The notes under the pieces were generated by a model. It made no database searches. It saw only the letters and a program-made list of their open reading frames with translations, and was not told where the DNA came from. DNA of 6,200 bases from Proteobacteria bacterium SPGG2 (lineage in GTDB: Bacteria; Pseudomonadota; Gammaproteobacteria; Acidiferrobacterales; SPGG2), in the NCBI GenBank assembly GCA_001643475.1, contig LXTK01000246.1:1-6200 (forward strand), in the 5' to 3' direction. This document shows, one piece after another, positions 1 through 5,595 of the stretch. Positions within the stretch are counted from its first letter, which is position 1; each line of letters opens with the position of its first letter. The position numbers were made by a program, and so were the translations under genes.

Positions 1-1
1 T

Positions 2-340
2 GCCTTGTGGAAAATGTATGAATGGCGTGTAAGGGATTTTCATCCGGCGCTGGTGGAGAAGTTCATTCAGTGTATAGGTATCTTTCCAATCGGCAGTGTC
101 GTTATTCTCAACACCAGCGAGGTCGGTGTCGTGAGAACCATGAACCGCGCGCAGCGCCTCAAGCCCGAGGTGGTGCTCGTGCTGAAACCGGACAAGACGC
201 GCTACGGCGCTCTAAGGGCGGTGGACCTCGCCCGTGAGATGAGCTCGAGCGGCAAGCCCTACGAGATAAAAAAAGTTCTCCCCGTCGGACAGTATGGTAT
301 CCAGCCGGTGCACTATCTGCCTGTCATGGCAAGAGCTTGA
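2..340 (+). CDS. HD-GYP domain protein, C-terminal end (5' end outside window)
   Basis: The open frame runs in from the left edge with no convincing start codon, so only the last ~112 residues are seen. They resemble the end of an HD-GYP domain: the segment FHPALVEKFIQCIGIFPIGS, then a short beta-rich stretch (VVILNTSEVGVV), and a terminal DPxxYGI-like segment (VGQYGIQPVHYL). Characterised members are metal-dependent cyclic-di-GMP phosphodiesterases acting in the cytoplasm. The catalytic HD and GYP motifs would lie upstream of the window, so activity cannot be judged. The protein ends only a few residues after the usual C-terminal YL, so this end looks natural. Its TGA stop lies inside TTGA, which also supplies the TTG at 337 of the next frame. 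Family assignment is by recognition of the C-terminal pattern only. Confidence 0.75.
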   Translation, partial: ALWKMYEWRVRDFHPALVEKFIQCIGIFPIGSVVILNTSEVGVVRTMNRAQRLKPEVVLVLKPDKTRYGALRAVDLAREMSSSGKPYEIKKVLPVGQYGIQPVHYLPVMARA

Positions 341-600
341 CGACGGTAACTGTGAAATGGGCCAGGCGGGATCGCTACAGTCGTATCGAAGGATTTGTCA
401 TCGTAGACGGGCTGGATGTGAATCTTGTGCAGGTCAAGGCAGGGATGGCGTGGTTCTACCGGTATTACCAGAAGGTGTTAAGTGCTGAGAATAGGAAGCT
501 CTATGCCCAGGCTGAAGATGAGGCCCGTGGTAACAAGAAAGGATTGTGGCAGCACAAGAACCCAATGCCGCCGTGGGAGCGGCGGCGGTTGAATAAGTAG
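337..600 (+). pseudogene. Truncated staphylococcal-nuclease (SNase)-like protein, C-terminal half only
   Basis: The 87-residue product matches the second half of an SNase/thermonuclease domain: VTVKW, RDRYSR (residues 11-16; R16 aligns with catalytic Arg87 of S. aureus nuclease), GLDVNLVQVKAGMAWFYRYY (25-44), an acidic helix, GLW, and the typical PPWERRR ending. The first half is missing; it would carry the Ca2+-binding aspartates and the counterparts of Arg35 and Glu43. It is not hidden in another frame, because the preceding bases encode the HD-GYP end and the nuclease frame has stops at 19-21 and 235-237. The only available start near the domain boundary is TTG at 337, overlapping the upstream stop by 4 nt, with no clear Shine-Dalgarno sequence. 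The usual Gly of the YGR motif is Ser (YSR). I infer a 5'-deleted remnant, probably without nuclease activity. A short translationally coupled protein cannot be excluded. Secreted family members carry a signal peptide, also absent here. Confidence 0.75.
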
Positions 601-878
601 CAACGCCGGGCGCGAAAATCTCCTTCCCTGGAGGTTAATCACGCATTCAACTGGTGAAAATTCTATGCGGGTGCGTGGTGGCCCTTATCGTTGCTGTTCC
701 GCGAATTTAGGCGCGTGGCCCTCACATATATGGGCACGCCCGCCGCTAGTTTACAATTTGGGGCTCGCCATCGGCGGAGTTAACAGGCCACCGGCTGCCC
801 AGTCGAATTCCCTCGGCGCAATCCGGAGGCGCCCCCCACTGACGCTGACTTAACTGCTGCTGGCGATACAGACGGGCT
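601..878. other. Intergenic tract without a convincing gene
   Basis: No frame on either strand gives a recognisable product. The longest frame, at 665-853 (+, 62 codons), reads as arbitrary sequence rich in Arg and Pro and has no good ribosome binding site. A short frame from GTG at 654 to a stop at 708-710 encodes a hydrophobic stretch (VKILCGCVVALIVAVPRI) that resembles the start of a lipoprotein or secreted-protein signal peptide and then stops, so it may be the remnant of a decayed gene. No terminator with a T-run is visible after the truncated nuclease. Confidence 0.5.
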
Positions 879-1115
879 CTACGCTTTCCTTTCAAGGATA
901 GAGCTCAATACCAGGAGCGTAACGGGCCAAACACCGACCCAGAGACCCAGGCGCTCGGCGTGGGCCTCCTGTAAGGCGGCTTTGATTGCAGGATCGGCAA
1001 TATCGGCCATCACGTACCTAGCAAGCTCGAGCTGTGGACCCACGTACCAGATCAGCCAGGCAAGCGGAATACAGACAATTCCTAGCCAGAATAAAACCTG
1101 AGATGCTATTTTCAT
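879..1115 (-). CDS. Small inner-membrane protein with two predicted helices, unknown function
   Basis: The 78-residue protein has two hydrophobic segments, about residues 6-25 (Trp-rich, with a Pro at 17) and 56-74. They are joined by a ~30-residue polar loop with charged residues (LELARYVMADIADPAIKAAL and EAHAERLG). The tail ERKA is short and charged. A positive N-terminus (MK) and basic C-terminal tail suit both ends in the cytoplasm with the loop outside, but this is inference. The start is well supported: ATG at 1115-1113 is preceded by AGGAGA (1126-1121) with 5 nt between. I do not recognise a family. The gene stands alone, facing away from the tRNA/pgsA cluster but on the same strand. 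Its leader contains two perfect hairpin-forming repeats (see 1138-1154 and 1172-1188), and an inverted repeat (GCTCTA 876-881 / TAGAGC 899-904) spans its stop codon without a T-run. Confidence 0.7.
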   Translation of the reverse strand: MKIASQVLFWLGIVCIPLAWLIWYVGPQLELARYVMADIADPAIKAALQEAHAERLGLWVGVWPVTLLVLSSILERKA

Positions 1116-1137
1116 GGTGCTCTCCTATCTCTTCGCT

Positions 1138-1154
1138 ATCGCCTCAGTGGCGAT
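1138..1154 (-). repeat. Inverted repeat (6-bp arms) in leader of the small membrane protein gene
   Basis: ATCGCC and GGCGAT are perfect arms around a 5-nt loop, ending 12 nt upstream of the AGGAGA ribosome binding site on the minus strand. In RNA it would form a short GC-containing hairpin just before the translation start. There is no T-run, so it is not a typical terminator. A role in mRNA stability or translation control is only a guess. Confidence 0.45.
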
Positions 1155-1171
1155 GTGTTAGTGACGGTCCG

Positions 1172-1188
1172 GCTATTCGGTGAATAGC
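1172..1188. repeat. Inverted repeat (7-bp arms, 3-nt centre)
   Basis: GCTATTC and GAATAGC are perfect arms around GGT. The short centre suits either a DNA operator for a dimeric regulator or a small RNA hairpin. It lies 57 nt upstream of the small membrane protein's ATG, where an operator could sit, but no convincing promoter was found next to it. Confidence 0.4.
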
Positions 1189-1400
1189 GAACAACCCAAG
1201 GCTGCTTCGGTAAAGCGCTATTTGGAGAAAGCGGAGGGAAAGATGCTCCCCTCAGAAGGCGAAAAAGGTGAAACTACTGGCAGGAGATTATTGGACCGGC
1301 ACTCCGATGCGATGCCGCCGTTTGGTCCCTGTCGGGCACTATGAAAACATTGTGCTCGGCTGAAAGCAACCGTAGCTCATTCCGAATGTTCTACAAGATT

Positions 1401-1420
1401 GGAAGGGTCAGTTCCCTTCC
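1401..1420. repeat. Inverted repeat (7-bp arms), possible transcript end after tRNA-Cys
   Basis: GGAAGGG and CCCTTCC are perfect arms around a 6-nt loop. It lies 75 nt downstream of the tRNA-Cys 3' end on the minus strand. Neither side has a T-run, so it is not a canonical intrinsic terminator. It could still be a processing or stability hairpin at the end of the uvrC-pgsA-tRNA transcript. Confidence 0.4.
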
Positions 1421-1494
1421 AGGCGTCCTTTGACCAGGCTCAACGATAACCACTGAGGGCACAATCTTCCCTAAAGGCTGCAACTTGAACGAAA

Positions 1495-1568
1495 TGGAGG
1501 CTGGGGTCGGAATCGAACCGGCGTACACGGCTTTGCAGGCCGCTGCATAACCACTCTGCCACCCAGCC
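1495..1568 (-). tRNA. tRNA-Cys (anticodon GCA)
   Basis: The 74-nt sequence folds as a full cloverleaf. The acceptor stem pairs GGCTGGG with CCCAGCC, a discriminator T follows, and the 3' CCA is encoded (1497-1495). The anticodon GCA is at 1536-1534 within a CTGCAAA loop, and the T-loop is the usual GGTTCGATTCC. It is close to E. coli cysT in overall pattern. It sits 65 nt after tRNA-Gly on the same strand, so both are probably cut from one transcript that may start upstream of pgsA. The spacer between them contains a run of seven T on the transcribed strand, but no stable stem in front of it. Confidence 0.97.
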
Positions 1569-1633
1569 CAAAGGGCCTCAAATAAAAAAAGAGAAAGCGG
1601 GCTTTTTGTTATCGCCTTCCCCCTTTGCGGAAC

Positions 1634-1709
<76 letters not shown>

Positions 1710-1763
1710 GAACCTGAAAGTATTTTAAGCGAGGGTGGTCCAGAGTCAACCTGCGCCCACTCA

Positions 1764-2351
1764 TTACCTAGGGCCAGACTCCACCAGCGCCGGCCATGCC
1801 GCCCGCAGATAAATCATCATCGACCACAAGGTCAGCCCAGCTGCGAGATAAAGCAGGCCCTCGCCGAGGGTAAATACATCGACGCCTAGTACTGGTCGGT
1901 CCAACAACAAAAAAGGGATGGCCACCATCTGCGATACGGTTTTCAGCTTACCTATTACAGAAACCGCGACGCTTGAGCGTTTGCCGGCCTCCGCCATCCA
2001 TTCACGCAGCGCCGATACTGCGATCTCCCGCCCAATGATGACCAGCACGACAATCGAGAATAATCGCGTATCGACCACCTGAGCATGGACGTTTTCATCC
2101 GAGACCAGCAGTATCAACGCCGCCGCTATCATCAGTTTGTCGGCCACCGGATCGAGAAATGCCCCAAACCGCGACATCTGATCGAGCTTGCGCGCCAAGT
2201 AGCCATCCAGCCAATCGGTCAGGGCCGCTAGTATAAAGATCGACATGGCCAATACATGCGCATGTCGATGCGGTAGATAATAGGCGAGCACCAGTAGTGG
2301 GATCAGTATGATACGTAGATAAGTAAGCAGATTAGGCAGGCTTAGGAGCAT
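1764..2351 (-). CDS. pgsA: CDP-diacylglycerol--glycerol-3-phosphate 3-phosphatidyltransferase
   Basis: PgsA transfers the phosphatidyl group from CDP-diacylglycerol to sn-glycerol 3-phosphate, making phosphatidylglycerophosphate, the committed step to phosphatidylglycerol and cardiolipin, in the inner membrane. The complete CDP-alcohol phosphatidyltransferase signature DxxDGxxARx8GxxxDxxxD is present: D46, D49, G50, A53, R54, G63, D67, D71. The 195 residues are hydrophobic throughout, with several membrane segments (about 5-26, 33-45, 73-83, 98-112, 130-150 and 165-183), and the length is near the usual ~180-200. The N-terminus LSLPNLLTYLRIILIPLLV is typical of the family. ATG at 2351-2349 starts 3 nt after the uvrC stop; an AGGAA ribosome binding site lies within the end of uvrC. 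Co-transcription with uvrC is very likely. Confidence 0.96.
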   Translation of the reverse strand: MLLSLPNLLTYLRIILIPLLVLAYYLPHRHAHVLAMSIFILAALTDWLDGYLARKLDQMSRFGAFLDPVADKLMIAAALILLVSDENVHAQVVDTRLFSIVVLVIIGREIAVSALREWMAEAGKRSSVAVSVIGKLKTVSQMVAIPFLLLDRPVLGVDVFTLGEGLLYLAAGLTLWSMMIYLRAAWPALVESGPR

Positions 2352-2354
2352 TAC

Positions 2355-4181
2355 TCAGGGTTCCTGCTGATGAAAGGTATCATAGATTCGCTGCGCCAAG
2401 CCAAGACTGATTCCTGGAACACGGGAGAGATCTTCCACCCCGGCACGTGCTACTTCGCGAATGCCGCCGAGTTTTTTCAATAGTGTTTGACGGCGTTTAT
2501 TACCAATACCTGGAATCTCTTCCAGGCGCGAAGTCGTACGTTTCTTACCCCGCTGTAGGCGGTGGGCAGTAATCGCAAATCTATGGGCTTCGTCGCGTAC
2601 CTGCTGGATCAGATGAAAGGCCGGAGAATTTGGATCCAACATGAAGGGATCGCGCGAACCGGTCAGGAAAAGTTTTTCCTTGCCGGGCCTTCGTTCTTTT
2701 CCCTTGGCGATGGCAATGAATCTGATTCCTTCTATCTGCAGTTCCTCTATGGCCGATTCTGCCTTCGCCAACTGGCCCTTGCCACCATCAATCAGGAGGA
2801 GATCTGGAAGCTTGCCCTCCCCCTCTTTCAAGCGCCGGTATCGGCGGGTGAGCGCCTGTTCCATCGCTGCATAATCGTCGCCAGCCTTCACGCCGTCTAT
2901 GTTGAGGCGGCGGTAGTCGGATTTTACCGGCCCGTTGATGTCGAATACCACACACGCGGCGACCGTCGATTCACCAAAGGTGTGACTAACGTCGAAGCAC
3001 TCGATGCGCTCTGGCACTGCATCTAGCGAGAATGCCTCCTGGAGGGCATCAAAACGTTGTTTGAGGTTGGCTTGACTCGCAAGATGGCGTCGCAGACCCT
3101 CATGGGCATTGGTTTCTGCCATCTTCATCCACCCCTTGACCACACCGCGCGTCACGGTGGCGATAGAAATTTGTTTTTCTGCTTGTTTCGAGAAAACTTC
3201 TTCTAGCAACACCTTACTGGGAATCGAACGATTCAAGTACACTGCGGGTGGCATGGATTTGCCCAAATAATATTGAGGTAGAAACGCGGCCAAAATTTCG
3301 TTGGGATTAGTCGTCGTCGCCACCTTCAGGTAAAACGCCTTATCGCCAAGGTTATGGCCATCACGAATGAAATTGACCTGTATGCAAGCCGCATCCTGTC
3401 CAGCCGCGATTGCAATCACATCAGCGTCACCCGCATCTTGGGCCACATATTGTTGCTCTTGGATACGTCGCAAAGAGCGAATGCGATCCCGGTAGAGGGC
3501 CGCCATCTCGTAGTCCATCTGCTCTGACGCATCATCCATTCTTTTGACCATTTCATCGACCAATGCCAGGCTGCGCCCCTCTAGAAACATTGCCGCATGC
3601 CTTATGTCCTCGCCATAGGTCTTTTGGTCGATGAGTCCTACGCAAGGCGCGGAACAGCGCTTTATTTGATATTGCAGGCACGGGCGCGAACGATACCGGA
3701 AGAAACTATCTTCACATTGCCGGATCTGAAAAACCGTCTGCAACATACTAAGCGTTTCACGCACGGCCGACGCCGACGGGTAAGGGCCAAAGTATCGAAA
3801 TCCTTTTTGTTTGCTTCCACGATAGAACCCTAGCCGTGGGTAATCGTGTGTCGATAGTGAAATGTAGGGATAACTTTTGTCATCCCTTAGCAATACGTTG
3901 TAGCGTGGTCGCAGTGACTTTATTAGGTTATTCTCGAGCAGAAGAGCTTCGCCTTCTGTGTGCGTAACCGTGACGTCGATGTCTGTCACCAAACGCATCA
4001 TTGATGTCAAACGCGCAGATAGACCGCGCTTGCGGAAGTAGCTGGATACACGCTTTCGCAGGTCTTGTGCCTTGCCAACGTACAGCACCGAACCGTCTTT
4101 GCTTAACATGCGGTAAACACCCGATGCCGTAGGCAAATCCTTAACCAGGGCTTTGTGATCAAGTTGAGAGACGGATGTCAT
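2355..4181 (-). CDS. uvrC: UvrABC system protein C (excinuclease subunit)
   Basis: UvrC makes the 3' and 5' cuts around bulky DNA lesions after UvrA/UvrB have found them. In the 608-residue product the domains run in order: GIY-YIG nuclease (GVY 21-23, YVG 34-36, R42, E83); a four-cysteine cluster C156-x11-C168-x7-C176-x3-C180, matching the iron-sulfur cysteines described for E. coli UvrC; the UVR/UvrB-binding helix pair (about 205-240); the RNase H-like nuclease with D397 (CFDVSH), D436, D465 (IDGGKGQL) and H533 (DEAHRFA); and two C-terminal helix-hairpin-helix motifs (EIPGIGNKR 555-563 and VPGISLGLA 588-596). The frame is open back to 4268, but ATG 4181-4179 gives the normal family length and N-terminus. 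Its ATG overlaps the UDG stop as ATGA. No good Shine-Dalgarno sequence precedes it, which fits translational coupling. All key catalytic residues are intact. Confidence 0.97.
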   Translation of the reverse strand: MTSVSQLDHKALVKDLPTASGVYRMLSKDGSVLYVGKAQDLRKRVSSYFRKRGLSARLTSMMRLVTDIDVTVTHTEGEALLLENNLIKSLRPRYNVLLRDDKSYPYISLSTHDYPRLGFYRGSKQKGFRYFGPYPSASAVRETLSMLQTVFQIRQCEDSFFRYRSRPCLQYQIKRCSAPCVGLIDQKTYGEDIRHAAMFLEGRSLALVDEMVKRMDDASEQMDYEMAALYRDRIRSLRRIQEQQYVAQDAGDADVIAIAAGQDAACIQVNFIRDGHNLGDKAFYLKVATTTNPNEILAAFLPQYYLGKSMPPAVYLNRSIPSKVLLEEVFSKQAEKQISIATVTRGVVKGWMKMAETNAHEGLRRHLASQANLKQRFDALQEAFSLDAVPERIECFDVSHTFGESTVAACVVFDINGPVKSDYRRLNIDGVKAGDDYAAMEQALTRRYRRLKEGEGKLPDLLLIDGGKGQLAKAESAIEELQIEGIRFIAIAKGKERRPGKEKLFLTGSRDPFMLDPNSPAFHLIQQVRDEAHRFAITAHRLQRGKKRTTSRLEEIPGIGNKRRQTLLKKLGGIREVARAGVEDLSRVPGISLGLAQRIYDTFHQQEP

Positions 4182-4810
4182 TGCGAGAGGATTTTTTTTA
4201 CCTTGGTAAAAACGTCTCGGAACATCTGCGCAGTCAGTCGCCCAGTTTGGGTGTTGTAACGACTGCAATGATAGGAATCAAGTAGTTGGGGTTTACCCGA
4301 TAACCCATGATGTCGCCCATGGGCGAAAGCGTGCTCCACTTGTCGTAGTCCGAGTGCCTTGACGACTGCTTTGTGGGCGATGATGCCCAAAGCCAGAATC
4401 ACACCATCTTTGGGCATGGCCGCTAATTCAGCTTGCAGGTATTGGTTACACATGTTGACCTCGGCCGCCGTGGGCTTGTTTTCCGGCGGTAGACACTTGA
4501 CCGCGTTGGTGATGCGACAGTTATTAAGTATGAGCCCATCGTCGGCAGCGGATGCAACAGGTGCGCTGGCGAAACCATAGGCGTATAGCGTCTCGTAAAG
4601 CAGGATACCGGCGAAATCGCCGGTAAAAGGTCGCCCTGTTGCATTAGCACCGTGCATTCCAGGCGCCAACCCGACTATGAGCAATCGGCTAGACACCGGC
4701 CCGAAAGCTGCCACCGGCCGCGCATGGTAGTTCGGATAATTGCCTCGAACCTGGTCGAGATGGCGAGCTAGCCGGGGACAGGCGCGACACTTCAGGTTGA
4801 ATTCCGACAT
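4178..4810 (-). CDS. Uracil-DNA glycosylase, family 5 (UDGb)-like, iron-sulfur type
   Basis: It should excise uracil, and in family 5 often other deaminated bases, from DNA, starting base excision repair. The 210-residue protein has four cysteines in the family 4/5 iron-sulfur pattern: C8-x2-C11, C106 (VKCLPPENKPT) and C121. Motif 1 is GLAPGMHGANATGRPFTGD (47-65). It lacks the polar residue of the first motif found in families 1, 2 and 4, as is usual in family 5, and keeps the downstream TGD. Motif 2 is YHCSRYNTQTGRL (180-192). ATG 4810-4808 fits the family N-terminus (CRACPRL at 8-14), although the ribosome binding site is weak. A TATAAT at 4891-4886 may be its promoter. The gene heads the operon with uvrC and occupies the place of the response-regulator gene uvrY in E. 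coli. Family 4 is the main alternative; the NKPT context and motif 2 favour family 5. Confidence 0.9.
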   Translation of the reverse strand: MSEFNLKCRACPRLARHLDQVRGNYPNYHARPVAAFGPVSSRLLIVGLAPGMHGANATGRPFTGDFAGILLYETLYAYGFASAPVASAADDGLILNNCRITNAVKCLPPENKPTAAEVNMCNQYLQAELAAMPKDGVILALGIIAHKAVVKALGLRQVEHAFAHGRHHGLSGKPQLLDSYHCSRYNTQTGRLTAQMFRDVFTKVKKILSQ

Positions 4811-4885
4811 CTATTAAATCTTTGGCCTTGCTTCGAGCTAGAAACCAGGGAAATGTTGATCTTTAAGTCTCTGATTTGATCTAGA

Positions 4886-4891
4886 ATTATA
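4886..4891 (-). promoter_or_regulatory. Candidate -10 box for the UDG-uvrC-pgsA operon
   Basis: The minus strand carries a perfect TATAAT, giving a leader of roughly 70 nt before the UDG start. The -35 region at the right spacing is poor (GTCCAT at 17 nt) and there is no extended TG element, so this rests on the -10 hexamer and its position upstream of the first gene. Confidence 0.4.
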
Positions 4892-4922
4892 ACTGTCAGT
4901 TAGGCAGCATGGACTGGTCGTG

Positions 4923-4934
4923 ACCGGCGCCGGT
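4923..4934. repeat. Perfect 12-bp palindrome between the divergent UDG and efp promoters
   Basis: ACCGGCGCCGGT reads the same on both strands. It lies between the candidate UDG -10 box (4886-4891) and the candidate efp promoter (4961-4989), a location suitable for an operator. In GC-rich sequence such a palindrome can also arise by chance. Confidence 0.35.
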
Positions 4935-4960
4935 GAGCCTATGCCACTGGCGGCCTCAGG

Positions 4961-4989
4961 ATGCCGAAATAGTACCGGCTTGCTAGAAT
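4961..4989 (+). promoter_or_regulatory. Candidate sigma-70 promoter of efp (extended -10)
   Basis: TGCTAGAAT (4981-4989) is an extended -10 element: TGN followed by TAGAAT, five of six matches to the consensus. The -35 position 17 nt upstream (ATGCCG, 4961-4966) matches at three of six bases, which is acceptable with an extended -10. Transcription would start near 4996, leaving a leader of about 35 nt before the efp ATG. Confidence 0.55.
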
Positions 4990-5030
4990 CCGCCATCCTA
5001 ACGAATTCTGATAGTGGAACAAACATCGAG

Positions 5031-5591
5031 ATGAAGATTTCGGCCTTCGAAATCAGAGTAGGTAATCTGGTCGAATACAATGGAAAGCTGTGGCGAATCC
5101 ATAAGAAACAGCACGTGAAACCCGGTAAGGGCGGCGCGTTTATCCAGGTTGAGATGAAGGACATAAACTCTGGTACCAAGCTTAATGAACGGTTCCGCTC
5201 CGAGGACAAGATCGAAAAGGCGCATGTGGAGGCCCGTAGCATGCAGTACCTCTACCAAGATGGCAGCGGCCACGTATTCATGGACAACGAGAGCTACGAG
5301 CAGATGACGCTTTCCGATAGTGACCTAGAGGCGCAGATGGGTTATCTGCTTCCAGACACCGAGGTGCAGGTAAACTTTTATAATGAACAGCCATTGGGCA
5401 TAGAGTTGCCGGCCAACGTTGTGCTCGAAGTCACGGAAACCGAACCCAAAGTTAAGGGACAGACAGCCGCGAGTTCGGGAAAGCCCGCCAAATTGGAGAC
5501 AGGCCTGACGGTGACAGTACCGACGTTCATAAGTGCCGGCGATCGAATAAAGGTCAACACAGAGACAGGGCAGTACGTGGAGCGCGCGTAG
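5031..5591 (+). CDS. efp: Translation elongation factor P
   Basis: EF-P binds ribosomes stalled at consecutive prolines and speeds peptide-bond formation. The 186-residue product has the full three-domain layout: a KOW-like N-terminal domain (about 1-62), a first OB fold (about 66-125) and a second OB fold (about 130-186). It ends with the family signature region (AGDRIKVNTETGQYVERA). The tip loop is VKPGKGGAF, with K33 at the site of E. coli Lys34, which EpmA/EpmB beta-lysylate; no modification gene is visible here. The frame is open upstream to 4920, but ATG 5031 gives the normal length and N-terminus (MKISAFEIRVGNLVEY), and the candidate promoter lies inside the upstream extension. The Shine-Dalgarno sequence is weak. 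From memory, the loop GGAF and the ERFRSEDKIEKA segment look more like alphaproteobacterial EF-P than enterobacterial EF-P (KGQAF). It diverges from the UDG operon. Confidence 0.96.
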   Translation: MKISAFEIRVGNLVEYNGKLWRIHKKQHVKPGKGGAFIQVEMKDINSGTKLNERFRSEDKIEKAHVEARSMQYLYQDGSGHVFMDNESYEQMTLSDSDLEAQMGYLLPDTEVQVNFYNEQPLGIELPANVVLEVTETEPKVKGQTAASSGKPAKLETGLTVTVPTFISAGDRIKVNTETGQYVERA

Positions 5592-5595
5592 CCGC

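Larger units (their letters stand above)
1116..1494. other. 379-nt gap between tRNA-Cys and the small membrane protein gene
   Basis: There is no recognisable gene here. The tract holds the leader of the minus-strand membrane protein gene, three short perfect inverted repeats (listed separately), and one small plus-strand frame. That frame runs from ATG 1243 to the stop at 1342-1344 (33 residues) and is preceded by a good Shine-Dalgarno-like GGAGGG (1233-1238). In-frame it extends back to GTG 1180 (54 residues). The peptide is polar and matches nothing I know. On the minus strand this is where E. coli has a tRNA-Leu after tRNA-Cys; no such gene is present. Confidence 0.5.

Noticed and set aside
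665..853. 62-codon plus-strand frame
   Set aside because: The product is low in recognisable structure, has no good ribosome binding site, and competes with an equally weak frame in another phase.
601..1494. CRISPR array, integron attC site or other repeat array in the gene-poor tracts
   Set aside because: No direct repeats with regular spacing and no paired core sites were seen; only isolated short inverted repeats.
1569..1633. Possible intrinsic terminator between tRNA-Gly and tRNA-Cys
   Set aside because: There is a T-run, but the only stem before it (AAAG/CTTT around 4 nt) is too weak, and conserved gene order implies both tRNAs share a transcript.
2562..3026. 154-codon plus-strand frame
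   Set aside because: It lies wholly opposite uvrC, whose conserved catalytic motifs are read on the other strand, and its product resembles nothing known.
4182..4268. N-terminal extension of uvrC by 29 residues
   Set aside because: The extension lies inside the UDG gene, is absent from typical UvrC, and the ATG at 4181 gives the standard length with an ATGA overlap.
4920..5030. N-terminal extension of efp by 37 residues
   Set aside because: EF-P proteins start at the MKIS-type N-terminus, and the best promoter candidate falls inside the extension.
4838..5273. Minus-strand frames opposite efp
   Set aside because: They are antisense shadows of the well-supported efp gene.
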